Translations under genes and position numbers: made by a program
Assembly (NCBI GenBank): GCA_021325175.1
Contig: JAJPHS010000158.1
Location: 1-44,057 of the forward strand
DNA length: 44,057 nucleotides
Origin: Terriglobia bacterium
GTDB taxonomy: Bacteria > Acidobacteriota > Terriglobia > Bryobacterales > Bryobacteraceae
Direction: 5' to 3'
The notes under the pieces: generated by a model
What the model was told of the DNA's origin: nothing
What the model saw: the letters and a program-made list of their open reading frames with translations, nothing else
The model's database searches: none
Shown: positions 18,098-26,403 of the stretch, piece after piece
Position numbering within the stretch: the first letter of the stretch is position 1
Layout of the letters: each line of letters begins with the position of its first letter

Positions 18098-18123
18098 CAG
18101 GAACTTACCTTATTTAAACACAT

Positions 18124-18147
18124 GAACCGCGTTTCCCGAACCGCGTT
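18124..18147. repeat. Tandem 10-bp direct repeat GAACCGCGTT
   Basis: GAACCGCGTT occurs at 18124-18133 and again at 18138-18147, 14 bases apart. It lies about 27 bases upstream of the radical SAM start and could be a regulator-binding site for that operon. The short length means chance cannot be excluded. Confidence 0.4.
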
Positions 18148-18192
18148 ACCCTCTGCGGCGATTTTCGCGGCCCGAACGGCCTACATGCGTGG

Positions 18193-18204
18193 CTAACCGG
18201 TTAG
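18193..18204. promoter_or_regulatory. Perfect 12-bp palindrome CTAACCGGTTAG
   Basis: A perfect dyad in the divergent gap between the radical SAM operon and the exported-protein operon. It sits 48 bases before the rightward start codon. It could be an operator; no matching regulator is nearby. Confidence 0.35.
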
Positions 18205-18251
18205 ATCGTAAGTAGGAAGAGAGTATTTCCCTCACCGCCCCACTTATTCTT

Positions 18252-18830
18252 GTGTTGGCAATACTACCGATTCTTCTTATAGGAATCGCAGCGCAAGCCG
18301 AGACCCAGGACCCGGCGCTTCTTCAGGTTCGGGTGGTGGAAGGAGATGGCGCGGTGTACCCGATCGGCGCGCGGGCGACTCGCGGGATCACCGTTTCGGT
18401 TACGGATGAGATCGGGCGGCCGGTGGAAGGCGCAACGGTAAGCTTCCGTCTTCCGGATGAGGGTCCCGGCGGCACATTTTCGAGCGGATCGCGAACCGAA
18501 ATCGCGACCACTCGCGCGGACGGGCGCGCCGGGGTTTGGGGGATGCAGTGGAATCGAACTGCCGGATCGTTTGAAATTCGCATCACGGCGGTGAAAGGAA
18601 AGACGCGAGCCGGAACGGTAACCCAGCAGTTCCTCACCGATTCGCCGGCCGCGCGAAATTTACGGGCGGGTCTGTCGCGGGGACATAAGTGGGTGTGGAT
18701 CTCGCTGGCCGTGGCGGGCGCGGCGGCGGGAGGAATCGCGGCGACGGCGCTCGGAGGGAAACCAGGTGTGCCCCCGCCGGCGGCCTCCTTGCAGATCGGC
18801 ACACCGACCATCAGCCTGGGGAAGCCATGA
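18252..18830 (+). CDS. Exported Ig-like domain protein with C-terminal membrane helix
   Basis: A 192-residue protein, first of three translationally coupled exported proteins. It begins with a hydrophobic leader (MLAILPILLIGIAAQA) read from a GTG start with no clear SD, so the start is uncertain. Residues about 25-130 form a bacterial Ig-like (Big_1/invasin-type) fold: GARATRGITVSVTDEIGRPVEGATVSF, then TTRADGRAGVWGMQWNRTAGSFEIRI. A single transmembrane helix follows near residue 148 (WVWISLAVAGAAAGGIAATA), and a short Pro-rich tail ends the protein. It is probably anchored in the envelope. The stop overlaps the next start as ATGA. Confidence 0.7.
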   Translation: MLAILPILLIGIAAQAETQDPALLQVRVVEGDGAVYPIGARATRGITVSVTDEIGRPVEGATVSFRLPDEGPGGTFSSGSRTEIATTRADGRAGVWGMQWNRTAGSFEIRITAVKGKTRAGTVTQQFLTDSPAARNLRAGLSRGHKWVWISLAVAGAAAGGIAATALGGKPGVPPPAASLQIGTPTISLGKP

Positions 18831-19528
18831 AGAGCGCGTTTTTCTTTCTTGGCGCGATCGCATGCGCGCAGTCCGGTCTGGATCAGCCGCGAATCGGGAT
18901 GATGCTCGATCGAGGCGGTGTGGTGCGGATCGTGGTGGGTTTGCCGGGCAGCTCGAGTGTTGGCGATCCCGTTTTGAACGGCGTCGTCTCGTTCGGCTGC
19001 GCAGCATTCTGCCTGGAGAAAACGGATTCTTCCCTGATCGCTCCCGGGGCCGTGATCACCGCGCCCGCCGGCGGGGCCCTATTCGCGTTTGATTCCGCCG
19101 GAGCGTTTGTTTATTTTTCCGGGGCGAAGCAGCTCGCGCGATGGCAAGGCGGCCAACTGGCGCCGGTGGATTTCGAAGCTCCGGGCGAAGTGATCTCGAT
19201 GCGATCCGTCGATGGCGCCGCTCAGTTCGCGGTGCGTATCGGCGGCGAGGTTCTGATCGAGCGGCAGGATGGCGCGGTGCTCGGCGCGCTGCCACGCGCA
19301 ACGCGACTGGTTACGCTGCTCGACAACGGCGTTTTGTTTTCAACGGCCAAAGAAATTATTCTGCGCCGCGCCGATAGCTCCGAGATGAGCTTCGCGGTTT
19401 TTGGGGCATCGGCGTTTTTTGAAATGTCGCCCAATTACGTCGAGATTCGGGCGGCCGGCGGACTTTTCGCGCTGCGGATCACGCCTGGAAAGGAACAAGT
19501 TTTCCAGTTGCCGGAGCCGGCCCAATGA
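18827..19528 (+). CDS. Exported protein of unknown function, middle gene of secreted operon
   Basis: A 233-residue protein beginning at the ATG that overlaps the previous stop (ATGA at 18827). It has a short signal peptide (MKSAFFFLGAIACAQS). The mature part is a series of short beta-strand repeats (DRGGVVRIVVGLPG, GGALFAFDSAGAFVYFSGAKQLARW, GEVLIERQDGAVLGALP, NGVLFSTAKEIILRR), which suggests a small beta-propeller-like fold. No catalytic motif is visible. The last four bases overlap the next gene. A longer in-frame reading to 18689 exists but is inside the upstream gene and unlikely. Confidence 0.72.
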   Translation: MKSAFFFLGAIACAQSGLDQPRIGMMLDRGGVVRIVVGLPGSSSVGDPVLNGVVSFGCAAFCLEKTDSSLIAPGAVITAPAGGALFAFDSAGAFVYFSGAKQLARWQGGQLAPVDFEAPGEVISMRSVDGAAQFAVRIGGEVLIERQDGAVLGALPRATRLVTLLDNGVLFSTAKEIILRRADSSEMSFAVFGASAFFEMSPNYVEIRAAGGLFALRITPGKEQVFQLPEPAQ

Positions 19529-21009
19529 CCGGACGAAGCGCCTTCCGATGCGCGCTCGGGTTGATCTTCGGGTGCCTGATCGCGCGCGCGCAACTCGCGG
19601 TGTTCACGTTCAACGGCACGTCGGAGACGCCGGTCGGCACGGCTTACAACTACGGCAACATCGCCGCCGGCGCGAGTTCCACGGTTCGCTTCCGGATTTT
19701 CAACAACGGCAATTCGCCGGTGACGGTCTACGGTCCGGTGGTGAACGGAGCGGGATTCGCGGTCACCGCGATCAACGGCACGCCGCCGGTAAACATCCCA
19801 CCGGCGACAAGCACGCTGAACTTTTTCGAATTCAGTGTGACTTTCAACGGCAATGGGCTCGGCTCTGGGAATTACAGCGCGAGCCTTCAAGTTTCGGGTC
19901 CGGCGATTGCGACCATCAGCGTGCTGCTGCTGGCGGCGGTGCCGGGCGTTTCCGCGGCGCCGGGTCAACCGCCGTCGCTCACCGCGACCCCCGGGTGCTC
20001 GATCACCGCTACGTCGATTACGTTCGCGGCGGTGAACATCGGATCGGTGGGGCGGTGCAATTTCACGCTGGCCAATCCCAACTCGTTCGGAATTACGATT
20101 TCTTCCATCGCCGTTTCGGGCGATCCGGCGTTGTCGGTGCAAGCGCCCGCGCTGCCGCTGGTGCTCGCCGCGAGCGCTTCCACGCAATTCACGGTAGAGA
20201 TCAAGCCGGTGTGCGGGCAAGCGGTGTACTCGGGAACGCTGATGATCAATTCGACGTATTACTCCAGCCCGTACGGCTTGAGCGGCAACGCCATCACACC
20301 GCCGCTTCCGGCGGCCTCATTCGTCTTCGACGCGGCGAACGTTTCGAGCGCGCAGCAGCACACGGTATCGATCGCGCTGGCGACGCCTTCGGCGTGCGGC
20401 GCGAACGGATATATCAACCTGGCGTTTGCCCCCGCGCCGAATCTCCCTGAGGACTCGACCATCGTGTTCTTGAGCGGCAGCACGCGCGCGCTGCCGTTCT
20501 CGATCGCCGCTGGAAGCCAGCAGGCGCTGATTTCAGGGGCCGCGGCCGCGGCCTTTTCGACGGGATCGACGGCCGGCACGATCACGTTTTCTTTAAGCGG
20601 GCCCGATATCGGCGCCACGCCGCCGTCGGCTTCCCTCGCGATCGCGCCCGCGCCGCTCTACATCGATACGGCGACCGCATCGAGCCAGGTCTTGGGGCAA
20701 CTGAACATTACCGTGATCGGTTACGACAATACCTACTCGGCCGGGCAAATGACTTTCACTTTTTTCGACGGCGCCGGCCGGCAGATCGGGCAGGCGGCTT
20801 CGGCGGATTTCAGGGCGAACTTCCAACAATTCTATTCGGGCCGGCAGATGGGCAGCACGTTTCTGATGCAGGTATCGTTTCCGGTGCTGGGAAGCTGCGT
20901 GCCGTCGGCGACGACCTCCTGCCCGCCGAACCAGGTGGTCGCGGCCGTGCAGGTTACCCTCACCAATTCCGCCGGGCAGACGCAGACGGGAACGCTCAGC
21001 TTCCATTAA
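19525..21009 (+). CDS. Exported protein with choice-of-anchor D (ASPM/SPD-2/Hydin-like) beta domains
   Basis: A 494-residue secreted protein with a signal peptide (MTGRSAFRCALGLIFGCLIARA). Two consecutive Ig-like units of the choice-of-anchor D type follow: YNYGNIAAGASSTVRFRIFNNGNSPVTV, then ITFAAVNIGSVGRCNFTLANPNSFGITISSIAVSGD. The second half has further beta-sandwich-like segments with paired cysteines. No catalytic residues are visible. It is coupled to the preceding gene by an ATGA overlap, so the three exported proteins are made together and may form one surface assembly. The stop is followed after 15 bases by thiD. Confidence 0.78.
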   Translation: MTGRSAFRCALGLIFGCLIARAQLAVFTFNGTSETPVGTAYNYGNIAAGASSTVRFRIFNNGNSPVTVYGPVVNGAGFAVTAINGTPPVNIPPATSTLNFFEFSVTFNGNGLGSGNYSASLQVSGPAIATISVLLLAAVPGVSAAPGQPPSLTATPGCSITATSITFAAVNIGSVGRCNFTLANPNSFGITISSIAVSGDPALSVQAPALPLVLAASASTQFTVEIKPVCGQAVYSGTLMINSTYYSSPYGLSGNAITPPLPAASFVFDAANVSSAQQHTVSIALATPSACGANGYINLAFAPAPNLPEDSTIVFLSGSTRALPFSIAAGSQQALISGAAAAAFSTGSTAGTITFSLSGPDIGATPPSASLAIAPAPLYIDTATASSQVLGQLNITVIGYDNTYSAGQMTFTFFDGAGRQIGQAASADFRANFQQFYSGRQMGSTFLMQVSFPVLGSCVPSATTSCPPNQVVAAVQVTLTNSAGQTQTGTLSFH

Positions 21010-21024
21010 GTTGGAAGGATGACC

Positions 21025-21762
21025 GTGGCGCTGACCATCGCCGGCTCGGATGCGAGCGGCGGGGCGGGCATACAGGCCGACCTTAAAACATTTCACCGCT
21101 TCGGTGTTTTTGGCGAAGCCGTAGTCACGCTGATCACGGTTCAGAATACGCGCGGTGTCGGGCAGGTGCATACGCTGCCCCCGGACCTGGTGGAGGCGCA
21201 GATTCGCGCGGTCCTCGACGATATCCCCCCGGGCGCGGCGAAAACCGGCGCGCTGGGCAGCGAAGAAATCGCGGCGCGGGTCGCGAAACTGGCGGAGCGG
21301 TTCGATTTCCCCCTGGTGGTGGACCCGGTGATGACCGCGAAAAACGGCGCGAAGCTCGGCGGCAGGCGATTCGCGCCGTGCTTTTTGCTGACGCCGAATC
21401 TGGAGGAAGCTTCAACCATCGCGGGTTTCGAGGTGAACGATTCGGCCTCCATGCGCCGCGCGGCGGAGAAAATTCAATCCATGGGCGCCATGAACGTTTT
21501 AATCAAAGGCGGGCATCTGCGCGGCGACGCGGCGGATCTGCTGTATGCGGCGGGCGAGTTTCATGAATTTCGCTCGCCCCGAATCGAAACGCGGCACACT
21601 CACGGAACCGGCTGCGCCTATTCGGCGGCAATCACCGCGGAGCTGGCGAAAGGGACCGCGCTCGTGGAGGCCGTGCGCCGGGCCAAGCAGTTCGTGACCG
21701 AGGCGATTCGCGGCAATCCGGGGCTCGGCTCGGGATCGGGGCCGCTGAATTTTTTCGCCTAG
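21025..21762 (+). CDS. thiD: Hydroxymethylpyrimidine/phosphomethylpyrimidine kinase
   Basis: A 245-residue ribokinase-fold kinase of thiamine biosynthesis that phosphorylates HMP and HMP-P. Motifs: LTIAGSDASGGAGIQADLKTF at the N-terminus, VVDPVMTAKNGAKL, LLTPNLEEA, NVLIKGGH and the anion-hole signature THGTGCAYSAAI. The GTG at 21025 is chosen because GGAAGG lies six bases before it; the ATG at 21019 is two codons upstream, directly abutting that SD, which is too close. The length is typical. It is the only thiamine gene here and probably rides on the exported-protein operon; it converges on the serine hydrolase gene. Confidence 0.93.
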   Translation: MALTIAGSDASGGAGIQADLKTFHRFGVFGEAVVTLITVQNTRGVGQVHTLPPDLVEAQIRAVLDDIPPGAAKTGALGSEEIAARVAKLAERFDFPLVVDPVMTAKNGAKLGGRRFAPCFLLTPNLEEASTIAGFEVNDSASMRRAAEKIQSMGAMNVLIKGGHLRGDAADLLYAAGEFHEFRSPRIETRHTHGTGCAYSAAITAELAKGTALVEAVRRAKQFVTEAIRGNPGLGSGSGPLNFFA

Positions 21763-21779
21763 CCTCTAGCCTGGACCGC

Positions 21780-23024
21780 CTATTTTTCAATCGCCGCGTA
21801 AACCATATCGCGGATCACGGTCATATAATGCGCGCGCTGCCGCGGCGACTGGATCATGAACACCACGAACATATCTTCCTTGGGATCCACCCAGAAATGC
21901 GTGCCGCCGACGCCGTTCCAGGTGTAATCGCCGGGAGATCCGTTATCGGTCGCGCCGCCGGTGGTGCGCCGCACCGCGAAGCCGAGGCCAAAACCGTAGC
22001 CCGGCCCCGGAATATACAGCGGGCCGGGAACGATTCCATCGGTGAGCTGATCCGACGTCATGTACGCGATGGTCCTGGGACCCAGGATTCGTTTGCCGTT
22101 CAGAGTTCCGCCGTTGAGCATCATCTGCAGGAAGCGCGCGTAGTCCATCGTGGTGCTGACCATCCCACCGCCGCCCGATTCCCATTTGCCGGCGATGCGC
22201 GGATCGTTCATCACCGCGCCGATTCCAATGGTGCGATCGTTGGCGTTGGGCTCGGCGATGCGCGGCTGGCGGACGGGTTCGGTGACGTAGAAGCCGGTGT
22301 CGTTCATGCCCAGCGGATCGAGCACGCGCTGCTTTTCATACTGATAAAGCGACATGCCGCTGGCGACTTCAACGACGCGGCCCAAAATATCGGTGGAGTG
22401 GCTGTACTCCCAGGTCGTGCCCGGCTGATAGATGAGCGGCAGCTTGGCGACGCGCTCGGCGAATTCCGCGTTGGTGTAGTCGCCGTCGAGAATTTTGGCG
22501 TCGTTGTACATTTTCTTGACCAGCGACGTTCCGAAGATGCCGTAGGTCAGGCCGGAAGTGTGGCGCATTAGATCCTGAATGGTGATGGGCCGCCGCGCCG
22601 GAACCATTTCAAGCTTGCCGTCTTTTTCCACGCCGACCTGCATGTGCGCGAACGCCGGAATATAGCGCTGCAAAGGATCGCTCAGAGAGATTTTGCCGTC
22701 TTCAAACAGCGTCATCGCGGCGACGGTCGTGATCGGCTTGCTCATCGAGTAGATGCGGAAAATCGCGTCGCGCGTCATGGGCGCCTTGGTCTGCGGATTG
22801 AGCACGCCCGCGGTTTCAAACCAGGCGACTTTTCCGTGCCGCGCGACCAGCAGCACCGCACCGGGTATCGTCCCCTTCGCCGAATCGTCGCGCAGCATAG
22901 TCATGATGCGTTCCAGCCGCTCGGAAGAGAGGCCGACGTCGGCCGGCTTGGTTTGAGGAAGGTTCTGGCTGAAAGCGCTGGTGATGAAGAGCGCCAGGAT
23001 CTGAACAGAGATAAGGATCTTCAT
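21780..23024 (-). CDS. Exported serine hydrolase of the beta-lactamase/class C family
   Basis: A 414-residue protein. The ATG at 23024 begins a signal peptide (MKILISVQILALFITSAFSQ); the longer frame to 23117 runs into the toxin gene and is rejected. The nucleophile motif is S93-M-S-K96 in IYSMSKPITT, and the second motif is the Tyr in WEYSHSTD. The fold is the class C beta-lactamase/DD-peptidase/esterase type common in Acidobacteriota, where most members hydrolyse esters or small peptides rather than antibiotics. The substrate cannot be told from sequence. It starts 29 bases after vapC on the same strand and may share its transcript. Confidence 0.88.
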   Translation of the reverse strand: MKILISVQILALFITSAFSQNLPQTKPADVGLSSERLERIMTMLRDDSAKGTIPGAVLLVARHGKVAWFETAGVLNPQTKAPMTRDAIFRIYSMSKPITTVAAMTLFEDGKISLSDPLQRYIPAFAHMQVGVEKDGKLEMVPARRPITIQDLMRHTSGLTYGIFGTSLVKKMYNDAKILDGDYTNAEFAERVAKLPLIYQPGTTWEYSHSTDILGRVVEVASGMSLYQYEKQRVLDPLGMNDTGFYVTEPVRQPRIAEPNANDRTIGIGAVMNDPRIAGKWESGGGGMVSTTMDYARFLQMMLNGGTLNGKRILGPRTIAYMTSDQLTDGIVPGPLYIPGPGYGFGLGFAVRRTTGGATDNGSPGDYTWNGVGGTHFWVDPKEDMFVVFMIQSPRQRAHYMTVIRDMVYAAIEK

Positions 23025-23053
23025 GCGGCTAAATAGTTTCTCACAGATCGGGG

Positions 23054-23479
23054 CTAAAACGGCGGACGCCAGCGCAGACCGGGGAAGCGGCCGTAGTCGC
23101 GATCGTGCGTGATCCACTCACAGTCGTGCTCGATGGCCAGCGCGGCGAACCAGGCATTCTGAATCAGATCGCCGCGGGCGCGCGCGTCCTGGCACAGGCG
23201 CACGAAGATCCGCCAATGCCGCGGGCCTGGCAGGACGATCCGGCAATGCTCCTCGGCAAGCAGCGTCCCGGCGAAATCGAGCGCGGTTTCGAACTGCGCG
23301 GGCTGCCGGTAAATCCGTTTGTTGGTCGCGATGCGTATGACCGCCCCGAGCACTTGAGGCGACATGGCGAAAGGTTCGTCGCCGTCGATGAGCGACTCCA
23401 GCCAGGCGCGGTGGCGCGGATGCTGGGCGTAATCGTTGCGAAAGGCGTAAAGCAGAACGTTTACGTCGGGAAGGATCAA
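23054..23479 (-). CDS. vapC: PIN-domain toxin of a type II VapBC module
   Basis: A 141-residue PIN-domain ribonuclease-type toxin of the TIGR00028-like group. The first acidic residue is D5 in LPDVNVLLYAF, and the C-terminal signature is WITHDRDYGRFPGLRWRPP. The third catalytic Asp, usually in a QDAWFAALA context, is Asn108 here (QNAWFAALA), so nuclease activity may be weakened or lost. The start is a TTG at 23479 whose last base overlaps the antitoxin stop (TTGA), giving translational coupling. The toxin would cleave RNA if active and is held inactive by VapB. Confidence 0.87.
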   Translation of the reverse strand: MILPDVNVLLYAFRNDYAQHPRHRAWLESLIDGDEPFAMSPQVLGAVIRIATNKRIYRQPAQFETALDFAGTLLAEEHCRIVLPGPRHWRIFVRLCQDARARGDLIQNAWFAALAIEHDCEWITHDRDYGRFPGLRWRPPF

Positions 23480-23721
23480 CCTTTTTCTTCCATGATCGCC
23501 GGCAGGGAGGCGCTATTGGCGATATCAATTCCGGGATAAGGTCCGCCCTTCGTGTTGGAGACGGGCAGCTTCCTGCGCTTGCGGCGGCGGTGCTTCGGCT
23601 GCGCCAGAACGAGATGCAGACCCTCCTTGATCAGCGCGGTGAGGGTTTTTCCGCGGCGGGCGGCTTCGCGCCGGGCCTGATCGAGCAGGGCGTCTTCCAG
23701 CCGCACGGTGGTTCGCCGCAT
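23476..23721 (-). CDS. vapB: VapB-type ribbon-helix-helix antitoxin
   Basis: An 81-residue antitoxin. Residues 2-40 (RRTTVRLEDALLDQARREAA, then RGKTLTALIKEGL) are a ribbon-helix-helix DNA-binding domain. A basic linker follows (HRRRKRRK), and the C-terminal stretch ending IMEEKG would wrap the toxin. The ATG at 23721 is preferred over the one at 23733. A perfect -35 box with a 17-base spacer puts the transcription start at about 23722, so the upstream ATG would not be on the message. No SD precedes either ATG, fitting a leaderless transcript. The stop overlaps the vapC start. Confidence 0.8.
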   Translation of the reverse strand: MRRTTVRLEDALLDQARREAARRGKTLTALIKEGLHLVLAQPKHRRRKRRKLPVSNTKGGPYPGIDIANSASLPAIMEEKG

Positions 23722-23757
23722 ATGTCCAGACATATCATTCGCGATCCGATCTGTCAA
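23720..23757 (-). promoter_or_regulatory. vapBC promoter with superimposed palindromic operator
   Basis: On the minus strand a perfect TTGACA (23757-23752) is followed after 17 bases by TATGTC (23734-23729). A perfect inverted repeat, ATATGTC-CA-GACATAT on the plus strand (23720-23735), covers the -10 box, the predicted transcription start and the vapB ATG. This is the expected place for autorepression by a VapB dimer or VapBC complex. Confidence 0.6.
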
Positions 23758-23790
23758 ACAATACGAATGCCGCGGAGCGTGATATCGTAG

Positions 23791-25260
23791 ATGATTCAAG
23801 CAAAATCCATGGCAACTCCCACATCTGCAACATCCACGCCCATCACCGTGGCGTACGGCGACGGCATCGGCCCCGAGATTATGGCCGCGACACTGCGCAT
23901 CCTGAAAGAGGCGGGGGCGCGGCTGGAGATCGAGACCATCGACGTCGGTGAAAAGGTTTATCTGAGCGGAAACACCTCCGGCATCGCGGCCAGCTCCTGG
24001 GATTCGCTGCGCCGCACCAAGGTTTTTCTCAAAGCTCCCATCACCACGCCGCAGGGCGGCGGATACAAGAGCCTCAACGTGACCACGCGCAAGATGCTGG
24101 GCCTTTACGCCAACATCCGGCCGTGCGTTTCCTATCATCCCTTCGTGCGCACCAGGCATCCGAACATGGACGTGGTGATCGTTCGCGAGAACGAAGAGGA
24201 TTTGTATGCCGGCATCGAATATCAGACGACGCCGGAAGAAACGCAGGCGCTGAAGGTGATCACGCGGCCGGGGTCGGAAAAAATTGTCCGCTATGCCTTC
24301 GAGTACGCGCGCCAGTACAACCGCAAAAAGGTAACGTGCTTCACCAAGGACAACATTCTGAAGATGACGGATGGGTTGTTCCATAAGATTTTCGATGAAA
24401 TTGGCCCGGAATACCCGGAAATTGAACGAGAACACTGGATTGTCGATATCGGCGCGGCCAAACTGGCCGATACGCCGGAGGCTTTCGACGTGGTGGTGAT
24501 GCCGAATCTTTACGGCGACGTGCTATCCGACGTGGCGGCGCAGATCGCCGGATCGGTGGGGCTGGCGGGATCGTCCAATATCGGCGATCACGCGGCGATG
24601 TTTGAAGCCATCCACGGCTCCGCCCCGCGCCGCGCCGGGCAAAACCTGGCGAATCCGTCGGGGCTGCTGCAAGGAGCGGTCCTGATGCTGGTCCACATCG
24701 GACAGATCGACATTGCCGAACGGGTCCAGAACGCGTGGCTGCGCACGATCGAGGACGGCATTCACACCTACGATATTTATGTCGAAGGACAAAGCAAACA
24801 AAAGGTCGGCACAAAGGAATTCGCCGACGCCGTGATCGCGCGGCTGGGAAAAATGCCGGAAAAGCTGAAGGCCGTGCATTATTCGCCCAAGCCGACGGCC
24901 GCGCCGGTGAAGCGCGCAACGAGACCCGCGCCCAAAAAGGATCTGGTCGGCGTGGATGTTTATGTCGAATGGCCGGCGAAAAACGCGGCGGAGCTGGCGG
25001 CAAAAATTTCCCAGGTGAACGGCGATGGTCTGGCACTCGAAATGATCGCGAATCGCGGCATGAAGGTGTGGCCCGACGGGTCGCCCGAAACATTCTGCAC
25101 CGACAGTTTCCGCTGCCGCTTCATCGGCTCGGCAACGACGCCGGAAAATATCCTCGCGCTGCTGGGCCGGGTGGTGAAGCTGGGCCTGGAGATCGCGATG
25201 ACGGAAAATCTGCGAAATTACGACGGAAAGGCCGGATTTACGCTGGCGCAGGGCCAATAA
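23791..25260 (+). CDS. icd: Isocitrate dehydrogenase, long Thermus-type
   Basis: A 489-residue TCA-cycle enzyme that converts isocitrate to 2-oxoglutarate. The N-terminal 345 residues form the catalytic core: YGDGIGPEIM, the substrate loop SLNVTTRKMLGLYANIRP, VVIVRENEEDLYAGIEY, the metal-binding NLYGDVLSDVAAQIAGSVGLAGS, and the cofactor region EAIHGSAPRRAGQNLANPSG. A further 145 residues follow after a Pro/Lys-rich linker, as in the 496-residue Thermus thermophilus enzyme; this extra domain is absent from the roughly 416-residue E. coli type. NADP use is likely from the family but not proven. Start at 23791; ATG at 23809 is possible. purE begins at the base after the stop. Confidence 0.92.
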   Translation: MIQAKSMATPTSATSTPITVAYGDGIGPEIMAATLRILKEAGARLEIETIDVGEKVYLSGNTSGIAASSWDSLRRTKVFLKAPITTPQGGGYKSLNVTTRKMLGLYANIRPCVSYHPFVRTRHPNMDVVIVRENEEDLYAGIEYQTTPEETQALKVITRPGSEKIVRYAFEYARQYNRKKVTCFTKDNILKMTDGLFHKIFDEIGPEYPEIEREHWIVDIGAAKLADTPEAFDVVVMPNLYGDVLSDVAAQIAGSVGLAGSSNIGDHAAMFEAIHGSAPRRAGQNLANPSGLLQGAVLMLVHIGQIDIAERVQNAWLRTIEDGIHTYDIYVEGQSKQKVGTKEFADAVIARLGKMPEKLKAVHYSPKPTAAPVKRATRPAPKKDLVGVDVYVEWPAKNAAELAAKISQVNGDGLALEMIANRGMKVWPDGSPETFCTDSFRCRFIGSATTPENILALLGRVVKLGLEIAMTENLRNYDGKAGFTLAQGQ

Positions 25261-25746
25261 ATGGAAAAACCACTTGTCGCAGTAATCATGGGATCGAAAT
25301 CGGATTGGGAAACGATGCGCGCGGCCACGGAAACGCTCGCCAAATTTGGCGTGCCGCACGAAGCGCGCGTTTTGTCGGCGCATCGCTCGCCTGCCTTGAC
25401 GGCGGAATACGCATCGGCGGCGGAGCAGCGCGGCTTTGAAGTGATGATCGCGGCGGCGGGCGGCGCGGCGCACCTGGCCGGAGTGATCGCGGCGCACACG
25501 GTGCTGCCCGTGCTCGGCGTTCCCATGGAGAGCGCGTCGCTCAAAGGTCTGGATTCGCTGCTCTCGACGGTGCAGATGCCGGGTGGGATTCCGGTGGGCA
25601 CGCTCGCCATCGGCAAGGCGGGCGCGACCAACGCGGCGCTGCTGGCGATCGCGATTCTGGCCAACCAGCGTCCGGAGCTGCGGCAGAAACTGCACGCGTT
25701 TCGGAAGGAACAGGCGGAGAAGATCGCGAAAGAGACGCTGAGTTAG
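25261..25746 (+). CDS. purE: 5-(carboxyamino)imidazole ribonucleotide mutase
   Basis: A 161-residue class I PurE, which moves the carboxyl group in N5-CAIR to give CAIR in purine synthesis. Motifs: [20 protein letters not shown], the [16 protein letters not shown] loop, GVPMES and [13 protein letters not shown]. The length is typical. Its ATG follows the icd stop with no gap, so it is translated from the icd message, an unusual partner. No purK follows here. The stop codon overlaps by four bases the stop of the convergent gph gene. Confidence 0.95.
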   Translation: MEKPLVAVIMGSKSDWETMRAATETLAKFGVPHEARVLSAHRSPALTAEYASAAEQRGFEVMIAAAGGAAHLAGVIAAHTVLPVLGVPMESASLKGLDSLLSTVQMPGGIPVGTLAIGKAGATNAALLAIAILANQRPELRQKLHAFRKEQAEKIAKETLS

Positions 25747-26402
25747 CTGCCGGGGTCGCCGAGCATTTTTTCGGCGAGCGTCCGCATATCGTCGATGATC
25801 AGATCGGGCGGCGCTTCCAAGAAGGTTTCCGGACGGAATCCCCAGCTCACGCCGCAGGCGCGAACGCCGGCGTTGCGCGCGGTTTGAACGTCCACCGCGC
25901 TGTCGCCGACCATGTAGGTGCTGTCGCGATCCGCGCCCGCTTCGTTCACCAGCAGGTGGATCCCGGCCGGATGCGGCTTCTTTTCTTCAAAGCTGTTGCC
26001 GCCGTAAACGCGGAAGAAGTGCGGCGCCAATCCCAGGCCCTCGATCAGGCGCTCGCTGAAGCGCACCGGCTTGTTGGTAAGCACGGCGAGCGGAATCCCG
26101 GCGGCATGCAAACGGTCGAGCGCTTCACGCACGCCGGGATACAAAACCGTGGCGTCAAGCATGTGCTCGCGATAATAATCGAGGAAATAGGCAAGATAGC
26201 GCGCCAGATCGGCTTCGCTTGCGCCCGGAAAAGCGCGGCGAATGAGCATCGGCGCGCCATTGCCCACGTAGGAGGAAACGATCTCGTCGGGCAGCGGCGC
26301 CAGCCCCGCCCAGGCGCGGGTCGCATTCACCGAATCGGCCAGATCGCGTTTGGAATCGATCAGGGTGCCGTCCAGATCGAAGATAAGCAGGCGTCCGGAC
26401 AA
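25743..26402 (-). CDS. gph: HAD-family phosphatase, phosphoglycolate phosphatase-like
   Basis: A 219-residue HAD hydrolase. Motif I is [10 protein letters not shown], motif II is the Thr in VLTNKP, motif III the Lys in EEKKPHP, and motif IV is [11 protein letters not shown]. An alpha-helical cap (residues about 18-85) places it in the Gph/PGMB-type subgroup that removes 2-phosphoglycolate or similar small phosphates. The start is a TTG one base after the cvpA stop, with GGAAAG upstream; no better start exists. The gph name is by closest family; the true substrate could differ. Confidence 0.85.
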   Translation of the reverse strand: MSGRLLIFDLDGTLIDSKRDLADSVNATRAWAGLAPLPDEIVSSYVGNGAPMLIRRAFPGASEADLARYLAYFLDYYREHMLDATVLYPGVREALDRLHAAGIPLAVLTNKPVRFSERLIEGLGLAPHFFRVYGGNSFEEKKPHPAGIHLLVNEAGADRDSTYMVGDSAVDVQTARNAGVRACGVSWGFRPETFLEAPPDLIIDDMRTLAEKMLGDPGS

Positions 26403-26403
26403 G

